From the NCBI GenBank assembly GCA_029224185.1, contig CM055188.1, positions 9,596,497 through 9,660,496 on the forward strand: a DNA stretch of 64,000 nucleotides. The letters are read 5' to 3'. Position 1 is the stretch's first letter. Every line of letters begins with the position of its first letter. The DNA is from Karalla daura (lineage: Eukaryota > Chordata > Actinopteri > Chaetodontiformes > Leiognathidae). The translations under genes and the position numbers were made by a program. This document shows positions 41,165 to 63,199 of the stretch, in pieces. The notes beneath the pieces were generated by a model. It did not search any database. It had not been told where the DNA came from and worked only from the letters and a program-made list of their open reading frames with translations.

Positions 41165-41690
41165 AAATAAATGAGAAGGAATCCAAGGACACAGCACGGA
41201 GCTGTCAAACTAGACAATGATGAGAGCAAATGTGTGAAATAAGAGCCGATATGGCTACAAATGTCACGTTAAATTTGCTTTTACTGATCCAGTCAGGGAC
41301 ATTGACATCTTTGTCAACAGCAAAATAACTAAAATGACAGTGTTAAAAATAGCAATAAATAGGTTATAAAAGTCAGGATAAGACTTTAATCTGTCCGTGG
41401 ACATCAACAAGACAAGGGCAGGTCATCACATACACCTAAACATTGTTGCATGCAACATGGAGTGGAGAGTATTGCAACATGGTTACACTGATGCCAGACC
41501 TCTGTGCCAGACTGATGTTGAAGAGTCAGCAGCTGATGGGATGAATGATCTGTGGTATGATCTGTGGCGCATGATCAGCTGCTCTTGGCAGATGTTATGC
41601 AGTGCAATAGAGTAGGTGAGAAGAGCTGTTTATGATGGACATGATGGATTTTAGCTCAGCTAGCCATTCACCCAGCTCAGATGGTGTTTG
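41165..41690. other. no gene recognised
   Basis: Intergenic sequence upstream of PDHB; no exon recognised. Confidence 0.5.
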
Positions 41691-41691
41691 A

Positions 41692-42040
41692 GAGCATTAG
41701 TTGATCTTCCTCGTTACTTCCTTACTTTTCCTTTTCCTGCCTATATCAGAGTTGCCATAAATGTTTGTACTCCTCAACAATGTCCAAACCCTAGATGTTT
41801 ACTGATGGATGCTCACACTGGTCAAGGCAGATGGCTGCCCTCCATAAGCTTGGCACTGTCCAAGGTTTCTGAACACCTCCAGGAGCTCTCATATTACCTG
41901 CCACTGTTGTTCTCAGCTTGCTCATGCATAGGATTTATTGGGCTCTATTTTGTCCTGTCTGAATTTTCTCCTTATGTAAAGTCCCTTGAGATGGCATTGT
42001 TAGAAACTAGCACTAGCAATAAAGTTGAGCAATAAAGCTT
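41692..42040 (+). mobile_element. non-LTR retroposon 3' end
   Basis: The segment ends with CTTATGTAAAGTCCCTTGAG, then ACTAGCAATAAAGTTGAG, the same kind of 3' end as at 55,360-55,735 (TTGTAAAGTACCTTTAGATA ... AATAAAGTTGAGTTGAG). Such ends mark a widespread group of fish LINE/SINE retroposons. No coding part survives here. Confidence 0.55.
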
Positions 42041-42244
42041 TTTCCAGGGAACTCCGGTGGACATCGACTACTGCTGAGGCTTCCTCGTGTTTGAAGGTTG
42101 TTGTTGACGTCCCTGTCTTCCTACTAGCTCCCCTTGGCTACACAATAACAAAACGATGATTGTGTCATGGTTTCTTTGAATTACTATATGGACACAATTG
42201 TCAAACAGTGTTTTAGAGAACAGCACCAAAGCCCAACACTGACA

Positions 42245-42470
42245 TGCACACTGACATCTCATCTCTTACTCCAACTAAAGAAACAATAAATCTAGGTGTT
42301 TTTTTCAGCGACTAGCTGACGTTCTCAGACTATATTGTTCCCCCTAAAACCCGGGCATGTTGCTTTGCACTACTCGGCATCAGAAAAATAGGCTGTACCC
42401 AACCCACCAGGCCACCCAGGACCTGGTACAAACCTTGGTGACCTCTTTCCTTGACCACCTCAACTTCTGA
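42245..42470 (+). pseudogene. L2-type LINE reverse-transcriptase C-terminal fragment
   Basis: In one frame the text reads PTKETINLGVFF and then, after frameshifts, HPGPGTNLGDLF in the order of the L2 block following the catalytic loop (...K.LGV.FD...LV.ALV.SRLDYCN). It is highly decayed and short. Confidence 0.5.
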
Positions 42471-45400
42471 CAGTTGTGCCAGCTGCAGCAGTGAAACTAT
42501 AACACATGGACCAGACAGTGGTGGTGTATCTGGTGTCTACTGATCAACAAGCTCAGTGAGTGGCCGCTCTAGTCGTTCCTTCTAACCCATATGTCCTCAC
42601 CACTGTTTCATCAAACAAGTGTCATCTTGCACAGCCCCCTGAGCATGAAAGTCCAGACTGTTCTTGTTTGTCATTCCTCCAATGGTGGAACAGGCCCAGC
42701 AGGGAAGCACTGTGCCAACAAAACATTGTCAAAATTAAGAGAAGATTTTTTTTTTCAATTTCCATGATTCCAATAAACACTCCTCACACTTAATTTTCCT
42801 GGACCATTTTAATCAAATATTGGTTGATACAGTTTTCATTTCATCACAGCAGGCTTGTTAGATTTTTTTAGTTTCACAATGATAAAAATGAGGATATTTG
42901 CAGCTACCATAAATGTAGATGATATACTTTCATTCAGAGGGGGTACTAGGACAAAATATTTGATGCATAGTGTGTGTTAATTGTAAATGATCTGGAGATT
43001 GGAAAGAGTTTCTTCATACCAGTTTATGTTTATTCCAGCACTGTATCAAGGACTTTGAACCTGCAAATGGTTTTCACAAACACACCTCTGTACTTGTCTT
43101 CTACTCCTCATGGGTAAAGTGCTGCAGAGAAACATTCTGATACAACTTAATGACCATTCAAGACCATTGCATTGGACTGGATTGCACTGAATAGTAAAAC
43201 AAATGGTTTCAGCAAAGAGCAGTCATTTATAAGACATGCCTTGAGTGCTAAAACTAGAACTGTAGGGATCAGAAGCAGCAGGCGGCAGAATTCCCCTGTG
43301 CTAAAGACCCTCCACTATAAACATGCTCCAAATGCAGCTCAGTCTGTCAAATAGGTTAACACTTAAGCATTCAGGAGGCCAGGTAAGCACAGGTGAGTGG
43401 ATTAATATAGAGATGGATAAAAGAAGCATGGAGACACTGACAGTGCAGACTGATTATTCTGTAAATCTAATCACAGATTGAGTTGAGAAATTTTCCTTTC
43501 CATCAGAATTAAGACTAGATTTATTGCTGTCAGACCTGGATCATTATGAAAACACATTCATTTCCTCCTTTACCTTTGGCCCTTAATATTTTTTAAGTCT
43601 TTACACAAGTCTAATCTTCTCTCAATAGAAAATTTCATCATTATCATCATCGTCAAAGGGACCAGATGACATTTGACATTACTGAGAGCTCAATATCATT
43701 GCTGGTTTGATGACTACTAGTCAGACAAAATTAGACACGTGACCTTATTAACCTGGGCTCTGGAAAACTGTGATGGTCACTTCTCAATATTTTGTTCCTG
43801 ACGTAATGTTCATGAAAATAAGCATGATAACAGCAACAAAGTAATGGATTTTGCACAGATCTGTAAAGACTCAATAATACTGTATCCTGCTTGCTCAAGT
43901 GTTTACACACGTATTTAACAGACAGAGCTTTTCACATACCAATGATCTGGTTATAGACAGTCACATACAATATTTTAACAAAAAGAACAACATTCAGATT
44001 TCTGTAGGCACAAGGATCCATATGGCACAACAAAATCAAAGAATCTCAGCTTGTTGGTAACAAAAAAAAAAACAATTCAAAGAGAAATGAAAGAAGAAGA
44101 ATCAGTACAATATGGGCCTCAAATTAACCCTCACCTATCAGTTGAAGGCAAACTTAACCCACTGGAAGCCATCAATGCTCAAATCAACAGCACTCACAAT
44201 GCTTTTGTCTGCAAATGAGACTTACTGAGTGAGGATGTGACTGAGGTCCTGACGTCCAGACTCTCACTAACTTTAGTCCAGTGTGAGCCGAGGCTTTTTC
44301 TTATTCTGCCGGTGCAGGGGAAGATGGCTACCACTGCTGCCATGAAAATGTTGTCATGTGCCTCGTCTAAATTAAGTGGGTAGTGAATCTGAATGCCGGC
44401 AGGCAAAACTGGATTAGTCACTGAAAAGCAATGCATTAATCAACGGCATTATCCAAAAATCAAACCCAGAAGCCCGAGTGAAGATGCCTCCGTTGAAAAG
44501 TGACATTTGTAGCTGGTCACCTGTCACCTAACCCTAACCCTTGCCTTGGGAAGAATTGCTATCAAGTACTCGACAATCTCTCTGTATGAGCTCTGATGGA
44601 TTTTCTTTCTGTAAAGGTGGAAGTTTCAAGTCTAGGAGAGTTGATTTTCATAGAAAGAACTGAAATCAACAGCTGCCTGGGAGGAAGACCATCAAAAACT
44701 GAAGTACATGATCAGCAGTGACAAATGTGATTCTAAGTTGGGTTAGATCCAAACGTGCAGAGGCAGCAGATAGTCTCATACATTAAATAATAAGCTTTCA
44801 TTCAGGCATTTTTTTTGGATTTTTTTTTTAAGCTGCTTGCCACAATTGCAGCTGGAGAAACAAAAAAAACTTCAGATTGGTTTCAGAATAAATCAGTTGC
44901 AAAATAAGCCTTTTGCTCTGATCAGGAAAGTCTGACCAGTATCTTTTTCATTCACCCAAAAAGTGCAAGTTTGACACCACATGGAGCAATATGCAAATTT
45001 CCAAAGTAGAAAGCTGCTCCACCACCCCTTCCCACATACACAGCACACAGCTGCTGCCACAATTAGCAGCTAAAGTTTGGCTAAACTGAAGCACAACACA
45101 CATTGAGCGGTGTTCTCTCAATGATGTGAGGAAGAACAATGACAACAGATTCAGTGAGGGTTGGAAGACTTAATCCTGTGCATCTCCGAATTCTTTTAAT
45201 TCTTCTCAATTCTCATCTCACTCTCCAGATCTAGCTCAGGACGGAGGGATGAGGAAAGCACAAAAGTAAATTTAGACCGATTGCTGTCCTCCCAAAAATC
45301 AAGTTTCCATCCAAACATAGTGCAAATGCTACCCAAATGTCAATAAATGTGCCTTTTAACCCACAGTTATGTAAAAATCAAGAATTGCATCAGGAAGAAC

Positions 45401-46734
45401 AGTTGCTGGGGCCAGAGCTTCAACCTGGTGCCAACAGAAGAAGACACGAGAAGATGAGTTCTTGAAGACAGCTCTAGTCAGACCTGAGATGATGGAAAAT
45501 GGGAATCTGACATTTCTGTGTTTCGTGCATTAGTTTGTCAGCATTGCTCAAAACAAATCTGATCTGTTCTTTTCAATCTTCCGTGAGCATTTGACTGTAT
45601 AATCCCCATGACTATTTCAACTGAATTTAATCTAAATTGATATCTGTTGACAAACTCCTCAATTCTCAAGTCTAGTGTACTCTTTTTTTTTTTTATCATC
45701 TTTGGTGCTCCCAATTTTTCACCTTTTAAATACTTAAAAATGCAGATGAATGGAAACACAATTGTTTGTAGCATTGTGGTTAGCTGCTTAGTAAGAATAT
45801 GTGCTGCTCCTTGTTCTGCTTGTGCAAAGTATTCACTCTGGAATGTTTGGCCTGAATCAGCTGTGCAGTCACTCTGAATGATGCCACATCTGACCTACCA
45901 GAGCGTCTCACAATCACCGAACTTCTGTGGTAATAGTTTAAGTTTCACACAGACACACTGCAGCAAACACCCTGTTCATCAACTCATCTGTATCTGTAAT
46001 CTGAGCTCTACTTCCTTAGAAACAGTGAAAGGGCTTACTGTATTTTTATCATGAAGTTTCCCTCTTACTTTTCATGGCAAAAGACACAGATGTGTATCAA
46101 CAAAACCCGATAGTAGAAATGTAATCTTTTCAAAATTAAAATTAACTTCTGTAAGGACTTTGTTATTGACAGAAATCATTTCTTTTCATTCCTGTGTAGT
46201 TATTCTTGATTTCACCGATGTCCTGAAGTAAACGAGCCCCAGTTAGTTTCTCTGGAGCTCCAGGATCAACACGGTGCCACACCAGTGCCCGAGGACTGAT
46301 GTCAAATCCAACTGCATCATCCAGGAGGGAAAAGCATCGATAGTGGCTCCAAGATCGTAAAACGCAAACCACAATTTTTTTTAAGCCTGAAGAGCGGAAT
46401 AGCAGGAAGCAGCTGCCTGCTGAGGAGCAGGACAGAAGAGCTTGCCAGACTCAGATGTAAGTTAACCTGCTGTCTTATCTGGAGCCCGGAGGCTGAATCC
46501 TGGTGATGAAGCAGTCAAGGAAGCCAGATCTTCAGAGGGTTTCAGAAGAAAAGAGTGAGGCGTCCGCAAACAAAAAAAGCGAAAATGGTACTTGGACTTT
46601 TTTTTTTTTTGTTGTTGTTGTTAGTGATTCCTTTTCACCAGTCTGGAGCCAGACCACAGTGCAGAACCAGCGGGCCAGGTGTGTTGCCATAGTGACAGTT
46701 CCCCAGTCGAGGGCAGGTTGTAGTGTGGGCGGTG
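42471..46734. other. no gene recognised; includes PXK 3'UTR
   Basis: About 4.3 kb between the L2 fragment and the PXK stop codon. The right part must include the PXK 3'UTR (minus strand), whose end was not located. Otherwise AT-rich sequence with oligo-A and oligo-T runs and no recognised exon. Confidence 0.45.
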
Positions 46735-58236
<11,502 letters not shown>

Positions 58237-58440
58237 CCCCGAGGACTGGTGGTGTGAGTCTGGTTCAGCTGACCTTCTATCAGTGCCACGGGCCGCAGGG
58301 AAGACACAGAGACTGAGCCCGGCGGAGGAGCAGCGTAGACAGCCGGGGTGCCGCCGAGCAGCTAGCCTAGCAATACTGTAACCAGGAAGCGCTGTTCCGA
58401 GGTGACGCAATCACGCTCGCGGAACGTCAGATTTATAGGC
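58237..58440 (-). promoter_or_regulatory. PXK: PXK promoter region, CpG-rich with a CRE-like site
   Basis: CpG-rich sequence just upstream of the PXK ATG. It includes TGACGCAAT (58,403-58,411), a CRE/C-EBP composite-type motif. The transcription start was not located. Confidence 0.45.
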
Positions 58441-58493
58441 GGCAAAGATAAGACGCATCACTGCCCCCTAGAGGTCAGGGAGAGAAACTAGCC

Positions 58494-58692
58494 CAGGGGT
58501 AGGCAACCTGTTCCTCAAAGAGCCATGTGGCTGCAGGTTTTTGCTCTGACCAGGTAGCAGCAGCACACCTGATTTGGCTTATTCAATCAACTGATCTGAG
58601 ACAGTTGATTGGTCAATCTGTGTGCTATGGACAGGTTGGAACAAACACCTGCAGCCACAGCGGCTCTTTGTGGAACAGGCTGCCTACCCCTG
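58494..58692. mobile_element. 199-bp hAT-like palindromic MITE, intact copy
   Basis: Starts CAGGGGTAGGCAACCTGTTC and ends in the inverted GCCTACCCCTG, with nearly the whole element folding back (GAGCCATGTGGCTGCAGGT against ACCTGCAGCCACAGCGGCTC). CAGGGGT...-type ends are typical of hAT superfamily elements. CTAGCC occurs at 58,488-58,493 and 58,695-58,700, possibly an imperfect 8-bp target duplication. A truncated relative lies at 28,593-28,764. Confidence 0.75.
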
Positions 58693-58699
58693 GGCTAGC

Positions 58700-59308
58700 C
58701 AGTGGGTGTTGGAAGCAAATCTACTTATAATCTATTTTAAAAAATACTGCCATCAACACCATCATAGACAGGCCTGAACACTGTGAACACTATTGCTGCC
58801 CAAATCAGCGGAGTATTTCAACATTTTTCAGTGTTTGCTTTTGTTTGTCAGAATTACCCTGTGTTGAGTGTTTCATTTGTTCTTGTTCTAATGTTCTCCC
58901 AATTCTGCAGTTTCATTGTTACTAGTTAACTAGGTGTCCCACAAATATATTGCGTAGGTTAAACAAACAACTGACCCCATTACAAAAAAGCCATGGATGT
59001 AAATTATCTATCTGTCCTGGTAGGTGTTTATCATTTTCACACATTACTGATGGATGTGATGGAAAATAAAAACAAAGTTATATGGTGCTTTCTTAAGGTG
59101 TCCTGTTTTGCCTTGATCAGAGTAATACAACTTTTGTTTTGCAGGTACTTGTCTGTATTCAGATTCGTCAATAACATCAACATGTTGATGCTGATGATTC
59201 CTGAGCTGCTCCCAGTTTATGAATGTGTGTGACGTGTGTGCCATGCAAGCTTGGTCAGACATGCTGTACGATTACCACTTGACGAGAGCCACCACCTTCT
59301 AACCCTGA
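58700..59308. other. no gene recognised
   Basis: Intergenic AT-rich sequence between the PXK promoter and HTD2 3' flank. No exon was recognised. Confidence 0.5.
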
Positions 59309-59689
59309 ACACAACGGTGGCCTAGTAATTCCATCAGCAGGCACAGTGAAGGTGCTGAGAGCAGCAGGGGTGATTCACCAAGCTCCAACCAAGCAACCTC
59401 CATAGATGTCCACACAGTCACACATATCATCTGGGAGGAGATTGGAACTGAGGATGTTTTTCTGCTTGGGCAACACATTGAGGAGACACGATTTGGCATT
59501 GACAGCCATCATTCCAACTTGCTGTCATATGTTGTGTCTGTGTTTCTGAAGATAAGGCTGTACCACATTGCCAGACTCACCTCTCTTGACCTTCAGAGCA
59601 GAAATAAAAGAAAGAAGTTCTGCAAAACAGTCCTCTTTCAGGGGTTTAGCCTATGTCAAACTATAATGAGGAACTTTGTACATATGTAA
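59309..59689 (+). pseudogene. uninterrupted 126-codon frame without ATG, possible transposase C-terminus
   Basis: Frame open from just after TGA (59,306-59,308) to TAA at 59,687-59,689. It has no initiator ATG at the start, so it would be an internal or 3' exon or a relic. The decoded segment HTVTHIIWEEIGTEDVFLLG, then FGIDSHHSNLLSYVV and FLKIRLYHIARLTSL, reads like real protein. It reminds me of the C-termini of transposase-derived (THAP/P-like) proteins, which is a weak family impression only. Confidence 0.4.
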
Positions 59690-60440
59690 ATATGGTTTGG
59701 AGAGGGGGTGTCAAACTTGAGAATCTACATTTTTATTTTCTTTCCACTGACACTTGGTTGTAACTCTTTATTGTTATTGTTATTGTTATGAAACCCCGTC
59801 TATATATCTATATCCATGTATCACTTATATTTTTTATATCTATACTTCTCTTAATATATTTTTTCCATGTGTTCCACCTGTCTAAGAGATTACACTGAGT
59901 GGAGCCGCTGACCTTTCCAAGATGGCGGCCCAACAGCTCGTCGGCGCCAATAGGCAGTAGCAGTTGATGCGGCGTCTACTCTTTATGTCTATGTGTATAC
60001 TAACCCTATCCATGCTAGTCTTGTGCTGCTAAGTTAGATCATCCAACTTGTATGTTTTCTGCACTAACCACAAAGCAAATTGCTAAGTTATATAACCTGA
60101 TTCACTATAAATCTAATTTGAGAAAATAACCAGTTTGCATTTCATATGTATTCCCCCATCACCACACAGCAAAAATAATGTATATGTGCAATTGAGGTTC
60201 TACATTGCATTAACTTCTGTCTTATTGTCAGTTACACTTATCTGTTACATAATTGTTTGATGGCAAACACCGTGACTGTGTTTTATGTACTCTGTGACTT
60301 AAAAGTAGCCCTGGCAATTTCATCGTATATATTGTATTTTTGATATAATGTGAACCTGCACAAAAGACTTTCTAATTCTTCTCTTCTTTCTGTAATATAA
60401 GTAGAGTTCATGAATGAAAGACAAAATAAAAATGTTTTTT
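59690..60440. other. no gene recognised; isolated YY1-like motif
   Basis: AT-rich sequence. CCAAGATGGCGGCC at 59,918-59,931 matches the extended YY1 motif inside a short GC-rich island (about 59,900-59,955), but no associated gene is visible. Confidence 0.45.
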
Positions 60441-60441
60441 C

Positions 60442-60447
60442 TTTAAT
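60442..60447 (-). terminator. HTD2: candidate poly(A) signal (ATTAAA) of HTD2/RPP14 transcript
   Basis: Minus-strand ATTAAA about 235 bases beyond the HTD2 stop. It is the second most common vertebrate hexamer and a plausible end for the bicistronic mRNA. Confidence 0.45.
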
Positions 60448-60681
60448 TCCACACAGAATTTACACATTGACCCAAATCCTGAACAAATTAAACTGCTTTA
60501 GAAATAAGAAAAGTCTGTGTAGCATTATTCTGCCCAGGCATTGTTCCAGTTATCACATAACAAGGAAACAAAACAAAATCTATTCAGCAGGGAAAAAAAA
60601 GAAAAAAATCCTAGTAGATGCAGCACACACTTTTAATTACTGTCCTGGTGATGCTGAGTCGTCCACTGTCGTCATCTCCTC

Positions 60682-61167
60682 TCACTCCCTCTGCTGCTGA
60701 TCCTCAGGCATCATCACCATCACCTCCCCCTCCATCACCACTTTGTCCTTCACGGAACATGTGACGGCGATGAAGGCGAATGACATCTTGATCTTACGGA
60801 CCTCTGCTTCTGCCAGCACCTCCTCATTGACGTAGAGCGGCGCAGGGAAGCGGATCTCCTGGTAGAGGAAGACGCAGCCACGGCCAGGCATCTTGGTGCC
60901 GAGCACAGCCGAGATCAGGCCATTGATGAGGACACCGTGGACGATGGGCGTCTCAAAAGACGTGGTGCTGGCATAGGTCGGGTCCAAGTGGAGGGGGTTG
61001 GTGTCGCCTGTCAGCTCAGCGAACAGTTCGACGTCACGGGTGGAGAACGCTTTGGTGAGAGAAGCTCGCTGGCCAACGTGGAGCAGCCTGCAGCATGCAG
61101 GAGCTGCTCTGATGGAGGAGAGGCACAGACCTGGTCTGTTAAACAAAGTGCTCCAAATAAAACTCAT
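60682..61167 (-). CDS. HTD2: HTD2, mitochondrial 3-hydroxyacyl-thioester dehydratase 2
   Basis: Dehydratase of mitochondrial type II fatty-acid synthesis; it converts (3R)-hydroxyacyl-ACP to trans-2-enoyl-ACP, the route that supplies octanoate for lipoate. Single exon, 161 aa (human about 168). Residues 1-32 are basic, Ser/Cys/Leu-rich and without acidic residues, fitting a mitochondrial presequence. The hydratase-2 motif of the hot-dog fold follows: ELTGDTNPLHLDPTYASTTS with catalytic Asp55 and His60, then FETPIVHG with His77. The reading frame begins one base after a strong acceptor (T-run then CAG|GATGAG). It lies downstream of RPP14 on the same strand, and vertebrate RPP14 mRNAs are known to be bicistronic with HTD2, so the same is expected here. 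Translation of the second frame would need reinitiation, leaky scanning or alternative splicing. Confidence 0.95.
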   Translation of the reverse strand: MSFIWSTLFNRPGLCLSSIRAAPACCRLLHVGQRASLTKAFSTRDVELFAELTGDTNPLHLDPTYASTTSFETPIVHGVLINGLISAVLGTKMPGRGCVFLYQEIRFPAPLYVNEEVLAEAEVRKIKMSFAFIAVTCSVKDKVVMEGEVMVMMPEDQQQRE

Positions 61168-61619
61168 CCTGAAAAAAAAAATTCTCCTGGCCCTCCTTCA
61201 ATTCAGCTTTAGTTCCCTACTGTTTCCTGTCAGTGCAAGTAGGAATGGAGAGACCTGAAGATGATGAGAGAGAGACAGTTCTTATTTAATTCACATTGAA
61301 ACCCAGAGATCACCCGAACCGACTAAGACTATGTTCACATGGCAAGTCTTAATTCTCAATTCTGTTTTTTTTTTTTATATATATACAGATCCACTTTACT
61401 TTTCAAATGCAACCAGCCAGTCAGCGATCAATATAGAGTAATGTGGATTCTGTATGCGTATTGCAGATAACTGCATATTTGTTAAAGATGGGAAATTATG
61501 ACTCCAAATATCAAAATCAATCCCAGGACATATACCTGAACAGAGACAGACACCGATGTCAGGCTGAGACAGTTATTCCCCCAATAACTGATACTATAAA
61601 TAAAGAAAAAAATGGAAAA

Positions 61620-62417
61620 CTACGAAGGGAAGTTGCTCACTTGCAGCACTCGAAAAGCACAGGCCTGGTTTTCGTAGTGGCCGAGCAGAGTCAAGGCGCT
61701 CCACAGTTTCACCAAACCCCTAGAAAAACACACAGACACACACACACACACACACATACGACTTCAAGGTACAGACACAGAGACAAGGAATTAAATTGCT
61801 GCGCATCCTGGTGCTGTGCCCTCACTTGCTGTGAACACGTAGAAAAGCAGTGCGGGTGTCCTCATCATACTTCAAAAGGTCAAAGGACAACGCCGCTCCC
61901 ACCTAAAGCATACACACAAATATATGAATGACAGAGCCAAATCAGTTTCATACAGGTTGGATATATCTTGGAAACCAAAACCCCACATGGCTGATTTTTC
62001 CTTACAGAATAGTTTGCCGATTATTCAATCAAGAAAGGTAAAAAAGGTAAAGAAAAGCTACGATCAGGGAATTGATGAATTAATCCATATTAACTTGACG
62101 TTAATAGTTTAACTAGCAGTCTCCAACACTGTGGTCAGTCTTACCTCTCCGTGCAGGCTCCTGAGACCAGTGATGATGAAGTACTTCAGTTGAACAGCAC
62201 TCACGCTGGTAGACTCATTCTGCAGCTCACTGGAAACAGAACATCAAAGATTACGAATAAAAACGATCTTTTGTAAATAGACCAAAATTAACTGAGTGAA
62301 CGTGACGATAATCTTCAGTGAGACTTACAGGCAGACCTTCATGTAGTGGTGCTTCGAGGCGTTCTTGTACACGACCCGTTTGTAAGATGAAGTTTGTTTC
62401 TCCTCGTCTTCTCTCAT
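61620..62417 (-). CDS. RPP14: RPP14, ribonuclease P/MRP subunit p14, 4 coding exons
   Basis: Small protein subunit of nuclear RNase P, which matures the 5' ends of tRNAs. Minus-strand exons: 62,329-62,417, 62,145-62,229, 61,826-61,902 and 61,620-61,719. Phases agree, giving 116 aa (human 124 from memory). Landmarks are YKRVVYKNASKHHYMKVCLE, LKYFIITGLRSLHGE, LLKYDEDTRTAFLRVHSK and GLVKLWSALTLLGHYENQACAFRV, all in the human order. The ATG at 62,417 follows a 5' untranslated segment that itself starts at an acceptor near 62,472. The C-terminus read through the last exon is QVSNFPS, shorter than human. An internal GTGAGC (61,635-61,640) is a strong donor that could splice to the HTD2 exon at 61,168 and change the tail (see findings). 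Confidence 0.93.
61737..61757. repeat. short (CA)n in RPP14 intron
   Basis: About ten CA units just upstream of the last RPP14 coding exon acceptor. Confidence 0.8.
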
Positions 62418-63021
62418 TCTACTCCTGCATCAGTGACTCCAACAAGCAGAGGGACGATCAGCTGACTTCAGACTGCAACACAACATACTGAAGGTCAAAC
62501 TTAAACCATATCGGCTGAACACAACTTATGTATGTCAAGTGTTGCTACACATGGACATCACTCTTAAACTTGATGAGTGGGTCATGTCAATGCATGTAAT
62601 ATCTGAGATGAAGAATAGAAGTTCAGTGCACTGCACCTTATTTATTTATTCTTTTTTTTTTTTACCTGCGACCAAACACTCATGTAGAGATAAAGCACAC
62701 GAGCCAGTTAGTGACAGGACCTGCTAGCCGAGACACACCACCAACAAAACAATTATAAACACAGACAGCAGCTAGCCATAAAGGTTCATAAAGATTCACA
62801 CTTATATAGTTCCGACCTGCCTGTGTGAGCCATGCTGTTCCTGACTGAGGCTAGACAGACTCAGAGGCTCAGAGGAGGTCACAGTTATCTGAGGTGGCTG
62901 AATTACGCTAGCTTATGCTAAGCTACAACGTGGCCGTTGCTATAAGAGTTCAACACAGTAAAGAGCTAACAAACTACCGTCAGTTATAAATGCAAAATGA
63001 CAAACTGAGCAGTGACATTAC

Positions 63022-63149
63022 ACTCACCAGTAAGCTCACGTCGAAGGGTGAAAACGTGTTGGACTCGATCAGCATCCAGGCAAACTTCTGCACGGAGGGG
63101 TCCGTCAGAGGCGCGCATGCGCGGTCACAACAACAGAGGTGTGACGTCA
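63022..63149 (-). promoter_or_regulatory. RPP14: RPP14/HTD2 promoter and non-coding first exon, NRF-1 and CRE sites
   Basis: A minus-strand donor (CTG|GTGAGT, intron starts at 63,027) would end a non-coding first exon of roughly 63,028-63,110, spliced to the acceptor near 62,472. Immediately upstream, CGCGCATGCGCG (63,112-63,123) is a perfect NRF-1 site, and TGACGTCA (63,142-63,149) is a perfect CRE. NRF-1 commonly drives nuclear genes for mitochondrial proteins, which suits HTD2. The start site itself is inferred. Confidence 0.6.
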
Positions 63150-63199
63150 GTTTGAGCACAAACCCGACAGGCTATGACATATCGCAGAGGGAAACTTGG

